A DNA stretch of 64,000 nt from Sabellastarte sp. h YS-2021 (GCA_964017235.1 OZ024933.1:91045432-91109431), one strand, 5' to 3'; positions 10,687-24,052 are shown, numbered from the stretch's first letter. The notes: generated by a model not told the origin, from the sequence alone. Made by a program: numbers and translations.

Positions 10687-11744
10687 CCTTTTCTATGCAA
10701 TTATCGTTTGGCGAGTTTAAACTCTTAATGCTTTAGGAGGCCCCTTTTACTTTTACCGAGGCTGTATGTCAGATCATTTCCTGTTAATTATGCTACATCT
10801 TAAGTTACTATTGGAGAAAAGATGTAACTGTTTGAATGTCATTTGTAGTATATCTGTAAGTTGAATTTTATATTAGCTTTGATGCTGGTATTTAAATAAA
10901 TCACAAAATTACACCACCTTTTATTAGCTCTAATAAAAATGACAGTAATTTCAAAGACAAATGTTCTAAAATTGTTCTAAGCATACACCATGGGCATGCA
11001 TACTAGATATACAAATATAAGAACATAAATTAATTGGTTACTAGAAAAACCCACCTAGTCCATCTAACCAATGAAAGACACAAAATGGTAATTGACTATG
11101 AAAATATAGGCAAAGTTAAAGTAATTTTCATAATGCGCCTGTTCCACCACATGACTAAGACTCCTGATTAAGGTATTTTGGGACTCGGTTTCCTAAAAAT
11201 ATACAATCCCCACCACAACATATTAAAAGACACACTGGGGTACTTGAATTTTAATATATTTAACAATAGTAAAGTTAAGTGTAAAAAAATATATATATCT
11301 AAGAATTATTTACAGGTCATGATAAAATATAAATCTTTAAAGTAATCTTTAAAGGTAATCTTCATCATGATAGAATACAAGTTATAGTCATTGTCCATAG
11401 AATATAATTGTGCTGACAACCGTTACAAGATAGTTTAGAAATATCAGTTACAGACCCTAAAGACCGACTGGGCCGCAGCAGAAAGGGTTTACCTTGAAAG
11501 GATACAGGGGTAACCTCAGTGGTCAAAGGTGAGTACTGGCATAAAAACCTCATAATCAGAGGTATTGATTCACGTGGGGTCAACTAAAGGTCACCCTAAA
11601 AGTTGGGGGTCAAGTGGGCCTAAAGGTTTACAAAGTGACTAAAATAGAAGTTAGAGTTAAGACAAGGTAGCAATATGTAATTCCTTAACCCCAACAGTAG
11701 TGAGTAGTGACATTAAGCATTTATAACAGCAGCTAATGAAAAGC
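10687..11744. other. Unassigned sequence flanking the DIRS-like element
   Basis: No coding region is seen. The 3' flank and possible terminal repeat of the DIRS-like element should lie in about 11380-11744, but I could not match it to the sequence upstream of the Gag-like region (16320-16900), so the element ends remain undefined. Confidence 0.4.
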
Positions 11745-12590
11745 TAATGCTTCCCCTGACATGTAATCCGACTTAATGTGTCTCCGTACACATTCAGAGG
11801 ACCAGGTACCATGGTGTTTGATCTGCTGTATGGGAACATGGGCATTGTATGCAAATGTTGCCCCACACCTACGGAAGGAATGATAAGTGAAAAAAATGTG
11901 GATGCAGACCCAAGGTGAGATTAATGGACTTTTCTAACTCTAGTGTCCGTGAGAGGTTGACAACCACTAGGAGTTCTGATTTAAAAAGCCGAATGCATCT
12001 CAGACATTGGATATAATTTTTCAGAGCTTTAAGGGCCCTAAAGGGACATATGACCCTATTAGTCACCTTGGGCAATGATATGACCTGCACTGCATCTCTG
12101 GTTTGCATAGTTTTTGACCATTTGATCAAAACCTTTTCCAACTTTCTCGTGAAGAAAAGGTCATGGCCAGTAAGGTGACGAGAGGGGTCAAAGGTCAAGA
12201 TGGAGTGAGGTGCCAGGTTGGAAAGCCTGAAAAATCCGAAAAAAAACTGAGAAAACTAGCTCAGAAGACCTGTGGGAAATTAAGGTGGTCACAAGCTGTT
12301 GAAATTCGCTCCAGCATGTGAAGGTCAATGACATTGTGAGAGGTCACAGCCAGAGGCCCGTTGATACGCATTGCCTTTTGAAAATAATTAATTCTAGGAT
12401 GGTCAAGCAAAGAATACGACATGTTATACAGCACAAAACTGGCCTTTATGGCTGACAAATAGTTGGCGATCATACTAACAGAGCAATTATTTACAACTAA
12501 ACATTCACAAAATGACAAGATAACATTGACATCAATTTCAACCAGGGAGACTTGCATGTAGATACAGAAGGCCAAAAACACCTTGAACAT
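11745..12590 (-). pseudogene. Tyrosine recombinase of DIRS-like element (broken)
   Basis: Three frames together cover the domain. The N-terminal segment (12261-12590) includes a SMIANYLSAIKASF stretch typical of the SAM-like core-binding part. The middle segment (11869-12198) includes the DLFFTRKLEKVLIKWSKTMQ region. After a frame change near 11885 the C-terminal part reads YHSFRRCGATFAYNAHVPIQ, with the H-x-x-R box, then HHGTWSSECVRRHI. In related recombinases the terminal nucleophile Tyr sits in the segment after W-S-S-E-C-V; here that place reads R-R-H, so the nucleophile appears lost (codon complement at 11778-11780). The protein cannot be functional as it stands. Confidence 0.8.
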
Positions 12591-12765
12591 CTTGGTATAG
12601 GCTTTCCTTGTTTTAGGTCTGAAGGCCTCTTGAGTTCTGGAGGACGCTCTTTGAGAAAAAAGACCTCAGGGCAACATTATCTACAACAAAGCATAGTAAC
12701 TGTTAGCATATGTACATATAAACAATTGGGCCCCTGCTGGGGATGAGACCCCAGTGATAAACATA

Positions 12766-13444
12766 TTACAATTCTGGATCTATATCTAACAGTCTAATAT
12801 CAACTGGAACCCATACTGGGTCCTGTACCTGTGACAATAATTCACTAAAATTTTTAGAACTACCTGTCGAACGAGACAGCAGGTCAGCCACCCCATTGTC
12901 CAGCCCTCTGATATGGACATAATGAAGGTCAATGTCTGCCAGGGCTGAGACATACCAGATATTCCTAGCACAAGCCCCAAGGTAGGGGTCCCTTGTCCTA
13001 CCTGACCTCAGGATTGAAACAACGGCCTCATTATCACACCTAATAAGGACCCTGCGACCAGACCACTGGACCTGAAATAGTCTGACTGCTAACAAAATGT
13101 TAACATCTCAAGGTGTACAATTGACCAGTTCATGAAGCCACTAGCTATGGGGAGGTGATACACAAACTTGCTCGACTGTCCCCCAGGCCAGTCAAGCAAG
13201 CATCTAGCTCCAAGGTGAAGTCAGTAGGTCTAAGATCATATAAAGATACTCCATTGTAGAGAGGCAAGAATTTTACGAACCATCTAAGATCACGTCTGAA
13301 GTCAGAGGTCAGATCAAGTTTTGACTGGCATACCCAGATCTCAGCAGGGCTAGCATACGATTTAAGAAGGCATGTGCCAGTTTCACACATTTGTGGATGT
13401 ACAGAAGCAAACCAAGCAGAGACTGGAGCTGACGCTTTGTGCAT
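12766..13444 (-). pseudogene. RNase H region of DIRS-like element (broken)
   Basis: Two frames carry the domain. The upstream one (13145-13444) has a DFRRDLRWFVKFL segment and ELDACLTGLG, with the first acidic catalytic residue. The downstream one (12766-13095) has IRCDNEAVVSIL with the D-N pair, and GLDNGVADLLSR with the late catalytic Asp. These are the typical landmarks of DIRS-type RNase H. A frame change separates the two parts around 13100-13145. The region directly continues the reverse transcriptase on the same strand. Confidence 0.85.
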
Positions 13445-13639
13445 GTTTTCTGGGTAAAATATTCAGTGATCGTGTCATTTATCTAACACAATTTCTCCAG
13501 GGGTATAGAGACTGTGCCTTTCTCAGTATCAATCAGGACGCCCAGACAAACTGTCCGCGTACTTGGCGGAACCAGTTACTTGTCACTGATGGACCTAGAT
13601 CCTTCATAAGGTCAAAGAGTGATGCAAAGTACGTGTGCG

Positions 13640-14208
13640 ACATGCGGAATGCCGAACCCAATATAGTAATCAATATAATCTATGATCCGGAAGCCTCTCT
13701 GCAAATTATATAGCACACTGTGTCACTTAGATGCTGAAAAATTTGGCTCCCACCAATGCAGACCTAAGATATCATAGTAGCCAGGGTCCACCTTTACATG
13801 ATGGAATGCACGACTTATGTCTTTCTTATACAGGAGGAAGCCACGCCCTTGGCGTTTTAACTCTGAAGTAATGTCGTCAACAGTGGGAAACGTTAACATA
13901 AACGGTGCATGATAAGTGTTTTTGTCAATGCCAGAGTTAACTGAAGCCCCCAAGGGCCAGCTCAAGTCAATGATGACCCTACAATTGTCTGAATTGGGCT
14001 TATTTCTGGTCATAAATGGTGAATTATGAGCGTCTGCAATGGGATTGGCGTCAAAAGGCCCTAGGATGGCGCCAAACTTGCATTCTTCTTTTATGTAAGC
14101 ATCAACATCAGCTGGGAATTCATTAGCTGAACTATGATTGCTGATTTCATGCTGTAGGGGACAACGCCTGTTAAAATCAAGTGGGAACCCAAACTGCAGC
14201 AGCTGCAA
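13640..14208 (-). pseudogene. Reverse transcriptase of DIRS-like element (catalytic motif altered)
   Basis: The frame at 13723-14208 shows NCRVIIDLSWPLGASVNSGI and LLYKKDISRAFHHVKVDP, which are RT motifs including the motif A aspartate in KKDISRAF. Shortly downstream in another frame (complement of about 13650-13680) motif C reads IIDYIDYYIGFG, where the family has YIDD; the second catalytic Asp is replaced by Tyr. A stop follows about 15 codons later. The signature SWP-x4-SVN is characteristic of DIRS-like elements rather than LTR retrotransposons. Nonfunctional. Confidence 0.88.
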
Positions 14209-14464
14209 TAGCTGCTGGTCTCAATAATCTTTTAAAAGGTCTTTCCACATATGAACATTCAGTTGTGACGTAACAGGTACACAAGCTTGGAGATAGTTTG
14301 GTTTTCCGGTATTTTTGACAATTGTGTGCATTTCAATGGGGGAGTAGACATGTGAATTGCAGAGTGTGAGATATTTTGGCATTAATTGACCACCCAGTGG
14401 AACAAAACCAAATTGAAAATCAACCCATTGTTCCCATTGTTTGAAAAATAGGTGTATTCACACA

Positions 14465-15471
14465 TTATGCAAAGTCTTTGTTACCTTGATTTGCAAAAAT
14501 GATAGTATTAAGAAACTTTTCTTCCATGCCCGCATTGTTAATATCATAGATGGGACACAATTGATTATCTTTGTCTGAAGCTGCGTTCACACAAATAAGA
14601 TGAAGGGTTCTTTCCTTGTCACAAGAGTCAAACCCAGGACCAACATTACTGGGTATGGTCAGACAAGGGAGACCTTCAGGACAGACTTTTTGCTCACAAC
14701 ATTCACCTGGATCTCTAGATACTATGTGCACAATGAGATCAGTTTCCCGAGGAGACTCAACCCAGGACCACTAGTTTCTGTTACCAGGACGTCCTGAGAT
14801 TCATATACAGGACTACTCTGTTGGTTCATGGGGTGATTATGTTCATAACCAGCAATAGGGGAGTCAAACCCAGGACCAGTGGATTCAAACCCAGGAGTGT
14901 TACTTTTTGCAGAAGTATTTAACAGTGAACTTTGAACTGCCTCAAGGTCATTGCTTATACAAATGTTATTAACGCCTTGCTTGGAGTGGACAGCCGGGTA
15001 GCTGAGGCCATTGTGGTTTGCAGTGGACACTTACTGACCAGCGTTCAAGCTGTTGGTACACTTTGGTGCTACTCGTGAAACAGCATGCATACTAGACTGA
15101 AAAACTCGACTGAAAATTCGTGATCTAACAATATTTGAACCCAATATTTCACCTCTGTGACATTTCCTAGCCAACAAAGGGTCAACCTTTGAGGGGACAA
15201 CTCTAGAGTTATAGAAAAATCTGGTGTTATACATTCTCCTATCTTTTACATCAAGACAATCACTAGAGACAACAACAGTATCATTTGAGGCACCAGGAAC
15301 ACCTGTGATCTGAGTGACAGATCCTCCCTGCCACCAGACTCGCCTTCCGTGCAGCTGCTGCACCCTAGTGATGAGGAGCTGCAAGTTCGTTTTTTTGAAT
15401 TTTGCTTTCTGTGTGGACATTCCTTTTCTGGATGCCCCAATTGCCTCCACCAAGCCAAACAATATGAACAA
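14465..15471 (-). pseudogene. C-terminal Gag-like and linker region of DIRS-like element
   Basis: At 15380-15470 one minus frame reads a zinc-knuckle-like C-x2-C-x8-H-x4-C (ICSYC ... GHPEKEC), followed by basic residues. Downstream (14722-15030, then 14465-14731 in a further frame) the sequence repeats the tetrad GPGF followed by E/D-S several times; on the DNA level this is a degenerate repeat of the complement of GAGTCAAACCCAGGACCA. It lies between the Gag start and the RT. Frames are interrupted, so this is a relic. Confidence 0.6.
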
Positions 15472-15939
15472 ATATGTTTGTGAATTTTTCCATTAAATTC
15501 ATGGTCACATGAGTGACTACATGCACCAGTTTGGTAATTTTTACAATACCATGGTTTCCTGCCTTAGTGATCTAAGGGTTTGCCCCAACCCAGCTTATTT
15601 GACATGTGCTTCTGAGCATGGGCCCTACAGATGCCATCAATGCGATCCAAGTCTTCCTACTGGAGGGAACCCCTCTCCATTTCACATAGCAAATCGGTGG
15701 CATCTTCCATTAGATCACTCAGGTAGGAAACCATTATGTTTTTTTCCTTTCAGAGGACACTTCAACATTTCCACCTCTTTTAGATTTATGTTTCAATTTA
15801 CCGTCATTACCTGAGAGGTGAGAACTATGATCCAAATCCCTGATTCTTTTATCAACTTTCTTTTGCAGTGAATGGGACCTAAGGTTTTCTAGGGAAGGAG
15901 TTTCACTGTCACTATCATCTAAGGAAGAACTACTTGATG

Positions 15940-16320
15940 CTATGGGGGTTTGATTCTTTTACTTCTTTTACTAGGTTTGTGTGAACTAGCAATAAAAATA
16001 TCTGAACTTAACTTTCCAGACTGTGGTGACACTGCTGATGCCTGGGCTGCCTGCTGTGAACTGCCTACGATCTGGTCCTCCACCATGTAAAGCTGTTTGG
16101 ATACCTTCTTTAACTGAGCCAGGATCTTCAGCTGAAGCCACTGTCCGCCAAGATCCATCTGATCTGTGTCAAATGACTTACTTGAAGCAGCAGCATCTCG
16201 CAGTCCATTGGAAACAGATTTATCACCTTTAACACTGTTTTTAAATTGACATTTCTTCCCTGTGGGTAGCAAATGTCTTCTTTTACAACTTTGATTTTTA
16301 TCTGGCATTTTGCCTTTCAA
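15940..16320 (-). pseudogene. N-terminal Gag-like ORF of DIRS-like element
   Basis: This 126-codon minus-strand ORF sits immediately upstream of the zinc-knuckle region and reads in element orientation. The N-terminus is rich in Lys, Arg and Cys (KNQSCKRRHL and KKCQFKN), followed by a probable helical segment (QLKILAQLKKVSKQLYMVED) and a Ser/Gln-rich tail. Gag-like proteins of this order are poorly conserved, so the assignment rests mainly on position. ATG codons at 16320 and 16308 could both start it. The 15472-15939 interval between the Gag parts is out of frame. Confidence 0.5.
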
Positions 16321-19300
16321 TATATGTCCCAGTTACTGAAACAAATACACACACAAGCATGATTCACAACCTATTTTGGCAAATTCACGCTTAAACAGGG
16401 AATAATTCAAATGAAACTCGACCAATTTGGCACGATTGTGCATAAAATGAATATTGGTTGGACCGTCCCTTTGTTGCAGAGCAAATAAAGCCTGAGGTTG
16501 ACAAGATGATAAGGAATCTAGCAGCGTCAGAAAGTTGACGTATCAGTCAGTTCAGTTACAGAATTTAAGTAATAACACACAATGACTCCTGCATAATAGG
16601 CTCATAATCACTTTAAAACACTTGTTGCGGATAAAGGACTGTCCAGTATTTACAATATTTTTAGTTTAAGAGCCTAAAAACGACAGAATAAAAAACTAAA
16701 AACTTCAACTTTTCAACATGTCTTCCCTCCAATGTCAAAATTCGATGTGACACCCAAATGTGGAATGTCAAGAATCAGGGGGAAAACAGTAAATCAGGGA
16801 GGGCCCCAATGAGGTTCGTTGTTGATGTTATTACTAGGTAGCATTAGGTCACTTGGTTTTAGACTGGTACCTAAAAGCCATTTTGAGGTCACGAGTACAA
16901 AAATGCCTGTGGGGCAGGACTGACATCTGGGGTGCCTGAACACCCCAAGTGAAAGTACTGGAAAGTCCGCTTGGGTCTGTTTGGATCTGTTGGGGTCGGT
17001 TTAACAATCAAATATGTTTGATAGTTTTCATGATTGTAACCGATCCCCTTTTGCCCCTACCCACCTATTTCCCACTCTCAGGCTTCCTGTGGCCTCTTTA
17101 GACCTAAATTACACAATCTTATGTTGTCTGAGGCGTCCTGGGACTCATACCTTAGCTTAGTCCCAAGAGGCCAGTACTTAGTCCCAGATTAATCCCCGAT
17201 CCACCATGAAAAGTAAAAATAAAAATCTGCCATTGTAGTCTGAGGAAGTCGGTTATTAATTGCAGGAAAGCTTGGGTTTCCTCAGACCAGTCCGAGACCC
17301 AGTCGGTATATTGGATCGGGGTTCAAACCGCTCACAGATATGCCTTAATCGCTTCTTAGCCGGGGAATGATCATGAGTTGTATTAGGACATCTGAAGATT
17401 CCTGATACAAATTTGGATAACATAATGCATAATATAAAATAAAAATATAATAAAACAAAGTGCTGCAATTGCTTTAAAACCAAGGAAAACACATTAAAAT
17501 TAAGCGAAGTAAATTATTGAAAGGTGCATGTTAATATTATAAATTAGAAACTGCAAGTGGGTATCAGTGATGAAAGTTTATCATGCAAATAACAGCAGAA
17601 TGTGAGTAAAAATATACAACTAGTAGTTTAGCACATTAATCTAACCCATTTATGGCGCTTGTCACAATCAATATAAATTTTAAAAAACATTTTGTCGTTG
17701 TTACAATAATATGCAGAAAATATACAAATTCATAAGAAACAGTGATATACATGCAAATATTTAAAAAATGAAAAGCAATAATTAAAATATGACAAATAGT
17801 AAATAAAATAGGATGAATAGTAATTCTAGTATTCAAAATTAAAATGCTTACCATTATATATTATGTAAGCACATGTTACATAAAGGCGCAATACAATTAG
17901 GCATATGCACATATTAAAAACGTAATATAGCATCAAGAGTTTTGATTAAAGGATTGCATTATAGTTTGTTGGTTTGGGATGACATCCCTGGCATCAACGG
18001 TACCAGCCTATGTGCCTCTTACTGATTTATTTATTTTTGCTTTATGGTTCTAGCGTCACATTAAACACTAAAAAGTAGGTACCCATTACATTACATCTCA
18101 ATAATGTTTTTTTTTACTTAATTACCCCATTTACTAAACTGGCCTAGTCTTACTTTTTCAGTAGTCTGTTGGTGGATTTAGAAATTACCTTTTTCAGATA
18201 GAAATTGGTCAGTATAATTTTCTAACACTGCCTCACAGTGATCAGCACCATAACCTATTTGTAATTGTATCATTAAACAATGTTAGGCATATTGCTCGAA
18301 AATAAGACAATATTTTAAGAGATTTCTCTTCCTACGTGTATAGCTACTGCTACTGTGATTTAAACACCTACAAATAGTGAAAAAAAATATTTAAAATATT
18401 TAATTTCATAAATGTTCATAGTGTTTTTCGATTGTTACTGTGTTTCTGGTTTGAGTGTCAATGTCTGAATTTTAAAGCATATTATAAAACAGAGCCCTGC
18501 ACAGTCGACGAATATGCGTCTCTGCGCATTTTGTGGGAGTACTTGATAGAGAAACAAATGTCCGCTGTTCCAATCTACGAACATGGTTGTAGGTTCTAAT
18601 CTCGAAAATAAATTTTAAAAGAGTTAAATCTACCAATAAACAGAAAACTTTGTGGAAAAACATAATCAGCATTTTACAATAAAAATAAACTACTTTTGCT
18701 TGGACTTTATTGGCGATTCAATCCACGCATACATAGTTTATTTCTACATTAAATTTATTTCTAAATTGAAGCTTAATGTCATCCAGCTGGCTTTCTAAAC
18801 TAAATGCAGATAATTACTAGTTTTATTCTTATTATACTGTAATACCATATATGTAAGTACAGCTGCTTCATAATAGTTTTAATACCATGTATAAAACATC
18901 CCCCTCAAATCTCTTTGAAATACTCTAAGGCCTAATAACTCTGCTGTTCCTTTCTATAACTTGGCACGACACGAACACAGAATGCTTATTTGTGTTTGCT
19001 ATATGTGTAACAACATAGATTTCTATTGATTAAACTATGCATTTACACCAGTGAAAGTTAAGTTGATAATTTTTACAGTGCTTTTAAGGGGCAATAATGC
19101 AATTTCTGCTAAAAGTCAGCGAGCTGACTTGGTAAAGCTATAGAAATTTGTCATACAGAAATTAAAAAAAACAACAACTTTTGTCTGTTGTCAATTCAGC
19201 TACCCCATATGGTGTTGATGCCCCGCTGGTAATATATTTGTATTACTAATGACAAATAAATGTGGAGTTGTGTTCTCTGTTATGGTTTCTGCCAATCTGA

Positions 19301-20493
19301 GGTATGTGCCAAGGTACGAAGCCAAACAGCGATGTGTATCTACCAGATCCCTAATGTGATAGCTTATCTTTTTCTTCGTTTCATATCAAATTTTAACCCT
19401 ATGATTATTTTGGCTTTTAAAATTTGTACATATTTCACAAGCAATCTATTAACACTGTACGTGGGTATATTGTGGCAACAATATGTTTTTTTTACAAAAC
19501 AGTGTTTGATGTTTAAAATAGAGATGGAGTAAATAAACAAACATATATGACATACATACAAAGGACTCTGTCCAGTTATATCTCTATTTAATTGAATCCA
19601 TGACAAATGCCGGTGGACAAAATACCAATAGGCAAAATACCAGTCAGTTTTCAGGCAGGCTGGTCAAAATTATTAAATCTTAAGTCTTATTAAATCATCA
19701 AAAATACTTTATGACATATTTAAAGGACTGCCATCAGTGGAGATATCCATCAGATTCATTTGTGAAAGATCCCACCTCGGTAAACTTTGCAAGTGTGAAA
19801 TGGTTACAAGATTACTCCTGATGGGGCAGCCCGTCTTAGTTTTTTTTGCAAGGGTTGGAATAACCCACTCCATCAGACACTGGGCCAGGCTTTATGACCA
19901 CTTGAGGGCAAACACAGCTCCGGTTATTACTCATTTGCCTCAAGCTACCTATGGGCAACCTCTTGTGGACAAAAACTATTGAACTTATGTGTGCACAAGT
20001 ATTTCAATTGAAGACTTCTTGAATGGAATTAAGCATTGTATTAGTTCAAAATTATATTTGATTCCTTCAACCAAGTGTTTCACAAGCATAGTGTTACAGC
20101 GTCTTTGTGTTGATTTCAAACATAATAGTGCTCATACTAATATATTTGTGGTAAAAAGTTGAAGTACACCAATGATAATGCTGATACAGCTGTATTTGCC
20201 TTCAAATATATCTAGGACATATTCTTTACTGATTTTTAAGATTGACATAGAATTTTTAGTGATTTGATAGGACCGGCACTCCCAATCCAGCCTTCAATGG
20301 CTTCATGTCGAAAACTGATTGATGACAACATTTACCGAGACCAAATCTTTAGAGTGGGAAAATAGAAACATTAAATTAAGATCTTTGGCAAACATGGGCC
20401 TTGGAATATTAAAAAAACGTGAAAATGTTAGTTAAGTGAAATTAGCCCATACTATTAAGAATATATTTTGAGCAAGAGGCGATGCATTCTTAC
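16321..20493. other. Unassigned sequence, presumed intron
   Basis: No exon matching the E, A, B or M types was found between M1 at 20494 and A' at 9417. A short inverted pair (TCTGAGGA / TCCTCAGA) lies within 17237-17290, next to a B-box-like GGTTTGAACCCC on the minus strand at about 17321-17332. At 18021-18075 the sequence resembles the tail of the local SINE. A plus-strand ORF at 19737-19982 has a protein-like look but no recognised homology. Confidence 0.35.
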
Positions 20494-20526
20494 CGCTTTC
20501 ATTTGTCTTCAAACAACTCACAAAAT
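20494..20526 (-). CDS. Exon M1 (33-nt micro-exon)
   Basis: The micro-exon is bounded by AAACAG-type acceptor sequence (GTTTTGTTTCAG) and donor GCG|GTAAGA. It is phase 1-1 and reads DFVSCLKTNES with the flanking split codons. It matches M2 and M3 (DFVPCLEKDES) at the same position in the cassette and supplies one cysteine. Its phases would also allow direct splicing to A' at 9417. Called only because of exact paralogy and good splice sites. Confidence 0.65.
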
Positions 20527-21899
20527 CTGAAACAAAACATGTCTGAATATGTAGGCTTTCTAACTCAGAGGCAGAACTAGGGGGATATTGGAGTGCTTGA
20601 TCTCCTTTCAGAAAATGAAATATTTTTCATGTGTACTTCTTTCACTCCCACCCCCAAAGAGAACTTTACCTGTGTTAGGCGAAAGCTGTGATCACCTGTC
20701 ATTACCAGAAATAAACAGTGTCAAAGTAGATTAGACTCTTTTGTATGTGGATGCCAAGTTAGGTCTTTGGTTCAAACAAACTGGGCATTTTATCCTTTGT
20801 TGATAACCTGGACTCAATTTGTGCATCTATTCATTTCAGCAGTGTTTGCATAAGTAAGATATATGTAGTTAATAATTATGGACTCACTTAGCAGAAGTAG
20901 TTCAGTTAATTTATTGCTTCACTGTTTATGTTTAAATAATAATTTTAACTGACAATCATATTATTTGAATACTCTGCCTCGGTACTTCACTCATATTACA
21001 CTAACAAATAATCAACCATAAAATTATATTATGTCTATATTTATTAAAGTGGTTATATCAAATTACAATAAACCATTATATTTTATCGGATTTTTAAATT
21101 ATATAATTGTGGAAATTATGAATTGGGAAATACAGTGTTATTCTGAACTTCAATTTGAAAGCAATGTAAACCTCCGATAAAGTTTCAATGGGTCTAAGCA
21201 AATGATTTAAACCATGTATTTTGACAGCACAAAAATAAAACAATCTGTAATTGTCAGGGGAAAACGAAATATTACAGTAAATAAATAAGGATTAATGTAT
21301 ATTTCAATTCAAATATTATAAACTATTACCAGACATCACTTAGGATAACTGAGATATTATAATGAAACATATATATGGAAATAAACCAGACAAAAAAAAC
21401 TGGACTAAAAGAAATCAGACAAAAGTAAACTAGGTAAAAAGTTTCAATACTAAGAGAGGCACTTCTGTTTTTCTCATAAAATAATCATGGCAATAACAAA
21501 TTGCATACTGAATGTCAATGTCCTTCCAAACTATCCCTACAATGAAGCAAAAAAGGAGTACTAAACATATAAATAGCATGTTAATTATGTTGATTAAAAT
21601 TCTATTAAAATTTAAAAAAACTATTACCCTAGTATTGAAACATTATGTACTTTTGCCTGGTGTAATTTGAGTAAGTATTGTTCAAAATGGCTGTACTCCC
21701 ATGAATAATTATTGCAACCTCCTCTTTCATAAAAACACTTTAATTGCTTTGGCTAGTTATTGTTTGGCACGGCATTCACAGTTCATATAAACTGATTTCG
21801 TGCTAAGTTACAATTTAGCAAGGTAATCTTTAAGATATATAAATATAAAAATATATTAAATGACAAAAAGACATACAATATAAAAAAGTAAAAGCATAC

Positions 21900-22062
21900 C
21901 TGGACATGGATGCACTGGTGCAATGCAAGCATGGCAGTAGTCTTCTTTTGTTTCACTTGGAGAGGAAACACATGAACTCCCTGATCTGGAGCATACATCC
22001 ATGCATTTGCTTTTAGCAGCAAATCCATTATCACTGGACTGAATAGCTATTGCACATGTTTG
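21900..22062 (-). CDS. Exon B1 of cysteine-rich gene
   Basis: Internal exon of 163 nt, phase 0 to 1. The acceptor ends TTTAATTTTTAACAG and the donor is CCAG|GTATGC. It encodes 54 residues with seven cysteines: C-x16-C-x3-C-x6-C-x11-C-x2-C-x6-C. Compared with B2 it has eleven replaced codons and only three silent changes, all three in cysteine codons. The protein segment is probably extracellular and disulfide-bonded; no known domain is recognised. It follows A1 on the minus strand across a 0.6 kb intron. Confidence 0.8.
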
Positions 22063-22656
22063 CTGTTAAAAATTAAACAAATATTCATTGAAAAGATGTT
22101 GCCTGTCTGTATTTTCTGCGACTACACACTATCTCTCAAACAAGACCATAACAATAAATGGTCATGACAAATTATTAATAAACCATGCGTCTGCATTGCT
22201 TACATTAGCACATAACATATTAAGATGCTGGAACAGTTATAAAACGTCTCTTCTAAATTGAAAATTCATGAAAGAGTTTTAAAAAAATTAATGTAAATTT
22301 TGAGAAACAAATGGGCTGTGAATACCAAAAGGACAAGACAAGAGAAATATTTAATTATATATTTACATTTTGGTGGATTTATCTGAAATAATGTGCAATT
22401 TGTTAAAATATTTTAAAAATTATATCTAAAAATTAAACTGCTTCTTATTAGTATTGCTCTTAAGAACAGTATTAGTGATAACCTTTGATTAACACATGGA
22501 ATATAATTGGCTGATATGTGAACTGTTTTCCATTAATGCTGGTAACTGTAAATTTACTGAAACTGTGCAAAATGATATAACCTAAACTGTATGTTTAAAT
22601 TAGAGTCAATCCCATTAAATATAATCTAAATATAGTGATGGAAGTTTTGCACTCAC

Positions 22657-22859
22657 TGTTTCATCACACCTTGCCCATTGTACTTCACTGAATACACCTC
22701 CACTGGTTAGTTGATCAATGCATTCCTGCAGAGATGATGAAAAGTTGCATTCGAGGGAAAATTCCAGACAATATGTGTTGTTCCTTGTTTTCCTGCCCAT
22801 ATTTAATTCTCCATTCTGATTAACCATGCCGATGATATGATGGTAGATATAATAGTACA
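22657..22859 (-). CDS. Exon A1 of cysteine-rich gene
   Basis: Internal exon of 203 nt, phase 1 to 0. The acceptor is TTTCATATTTGTAG and the donor ACA|GTGAGT. It encodes 67 residues with four cysteines spaced C-x6-C-x8-C-x17-C and an aromatic start (YYYIYHHII). Two N-glycosylation sequons (NNT before the first cysteine, NFS after the second) are specific to this copy. All eight base differences from A3 change amino acids (six codons). Upstream it joins E1, forming a TTG Leu codon across the splice; downstream it joins B1 at a codon boundary. Confidence 0.82.
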
Positions 22860-24052
22860 CTACAAATATGAAAAAAGAATTTAATAGCAACTAAGGAATG
22901 TTGTTGCCTTACAAATTAAAGTCAACTTCACATGCGAGTGACACAGTCTTTTGAGCCTAAAAGGGTAGAAGTAAAACAAATAATATACACATTTGAAATA
23001 ATGCAGTGAGCCATTGGTAGTTTGGTTATTTATATATTGAACATTTTGTAATATTTCAAGAACCTGTGCAGCATTTTACTTTTCTCACCCAGTGTTCCAG
23101 AATATTTGATGTTCTAACTCAATGAACAAAATAAATGAAGATTGCATTCACTACTGGTTTAGCAGATATTATATTCTTGGCTCTTCATTTTGAAGGGATT
23201 AAATTTATGAGGGATGTGTTACTTTATCACGTGGCTCAATATACATCAACAATTAAACTAATATGATCAGTGAAGATTAATGATCTTTGTGATATACTTA
23301 ACCAGTTATGATCTTTGTCACATACTTAACCAGTTATAAATATAATCAGTCAATATGCTGCATATATAAAACTAACTTTACCCTGTGCTGCTGAAATGCC
23401 CAGAGACCTGTAGCATAAAATAAGTTGACATGATCACAATAATATGTGATTTCTAATTTGGAAAAAGTTTGAACCATACCAGTGATTTCTATACATAGAA
23501 TAGAATTCTTGTGGAACCCTTTGTCTTGATATGAGCGAGAAAACTATTTTAGGATCGATCTAAATTAATACTCAGTGTCACATTGTTTTGTGTTGTAAAA
23601 TAATGGTTATGTCCTGGTTACACAACAGGCAGTTATAATGACAGGGAATAGAGAATGGAAATGTTCTGACTCCAGTGAAACCCCGCTACAGACCTCTAGA
23701 TAATTTTATTATAGAAAATATTGAGAATTGGTGGGGGCAATAGGCTTGCTTTAGGAGCATTGGAGCATTAACATTACTGGAGATGCAGAAACACATAAAA
23801 TAGCTCAGAACTGGGATAAAAGACAGCAGTACAGCTTCACATATGACTGGACAACCTACAATTATGACTGATTATGGGAGGTAACCTTGATAATGCCTTT
23901 GATAGGCAAAAACTTTGAATATCTTAAAACTTCTGCTTGTGTTGCCACAGGAAGTGAGTAATTGTGTAGTATGTAAAATTAACTGAAAAAGAATCCCAAA
24001 AACAAGGCAATATGTTCTGTGGTATGATCAGGGCAGTGAAAAGGAAGCTTAC

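Larger units (their letters stand above)
11745..16320 (-). mobile_element. DIRS/Ngaro-like tyrosine-recombinase retroelement, inactive
   Basis: Five consecutive minus-strand segments give the gene order of the DIRS order: Gag-like, reverse transcriptase, RNase H, tyrosine recombinase. Every domain is split by frameshifts or stops, and two catalytic motifs are altered (RT YIDD read as YIDY; recombinase terminal Tyr position read as His). No methyltransferase domain was recognised, which fits Ngaro-type better than DIRS1-type, but the terminal repeats that would settle this were not found. The element lies in a presumed intron of the cysteine-rich gene and in the same orientation. Confidence 0.85.

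Noticed and set aside
19737..19982. Plus-strand ORF of 81 codons with a protein-like C-terminus
   Set aside because: No recognised motif, no splice context and opposite to the main gene; could be an old retrocopy but nothing supports it.
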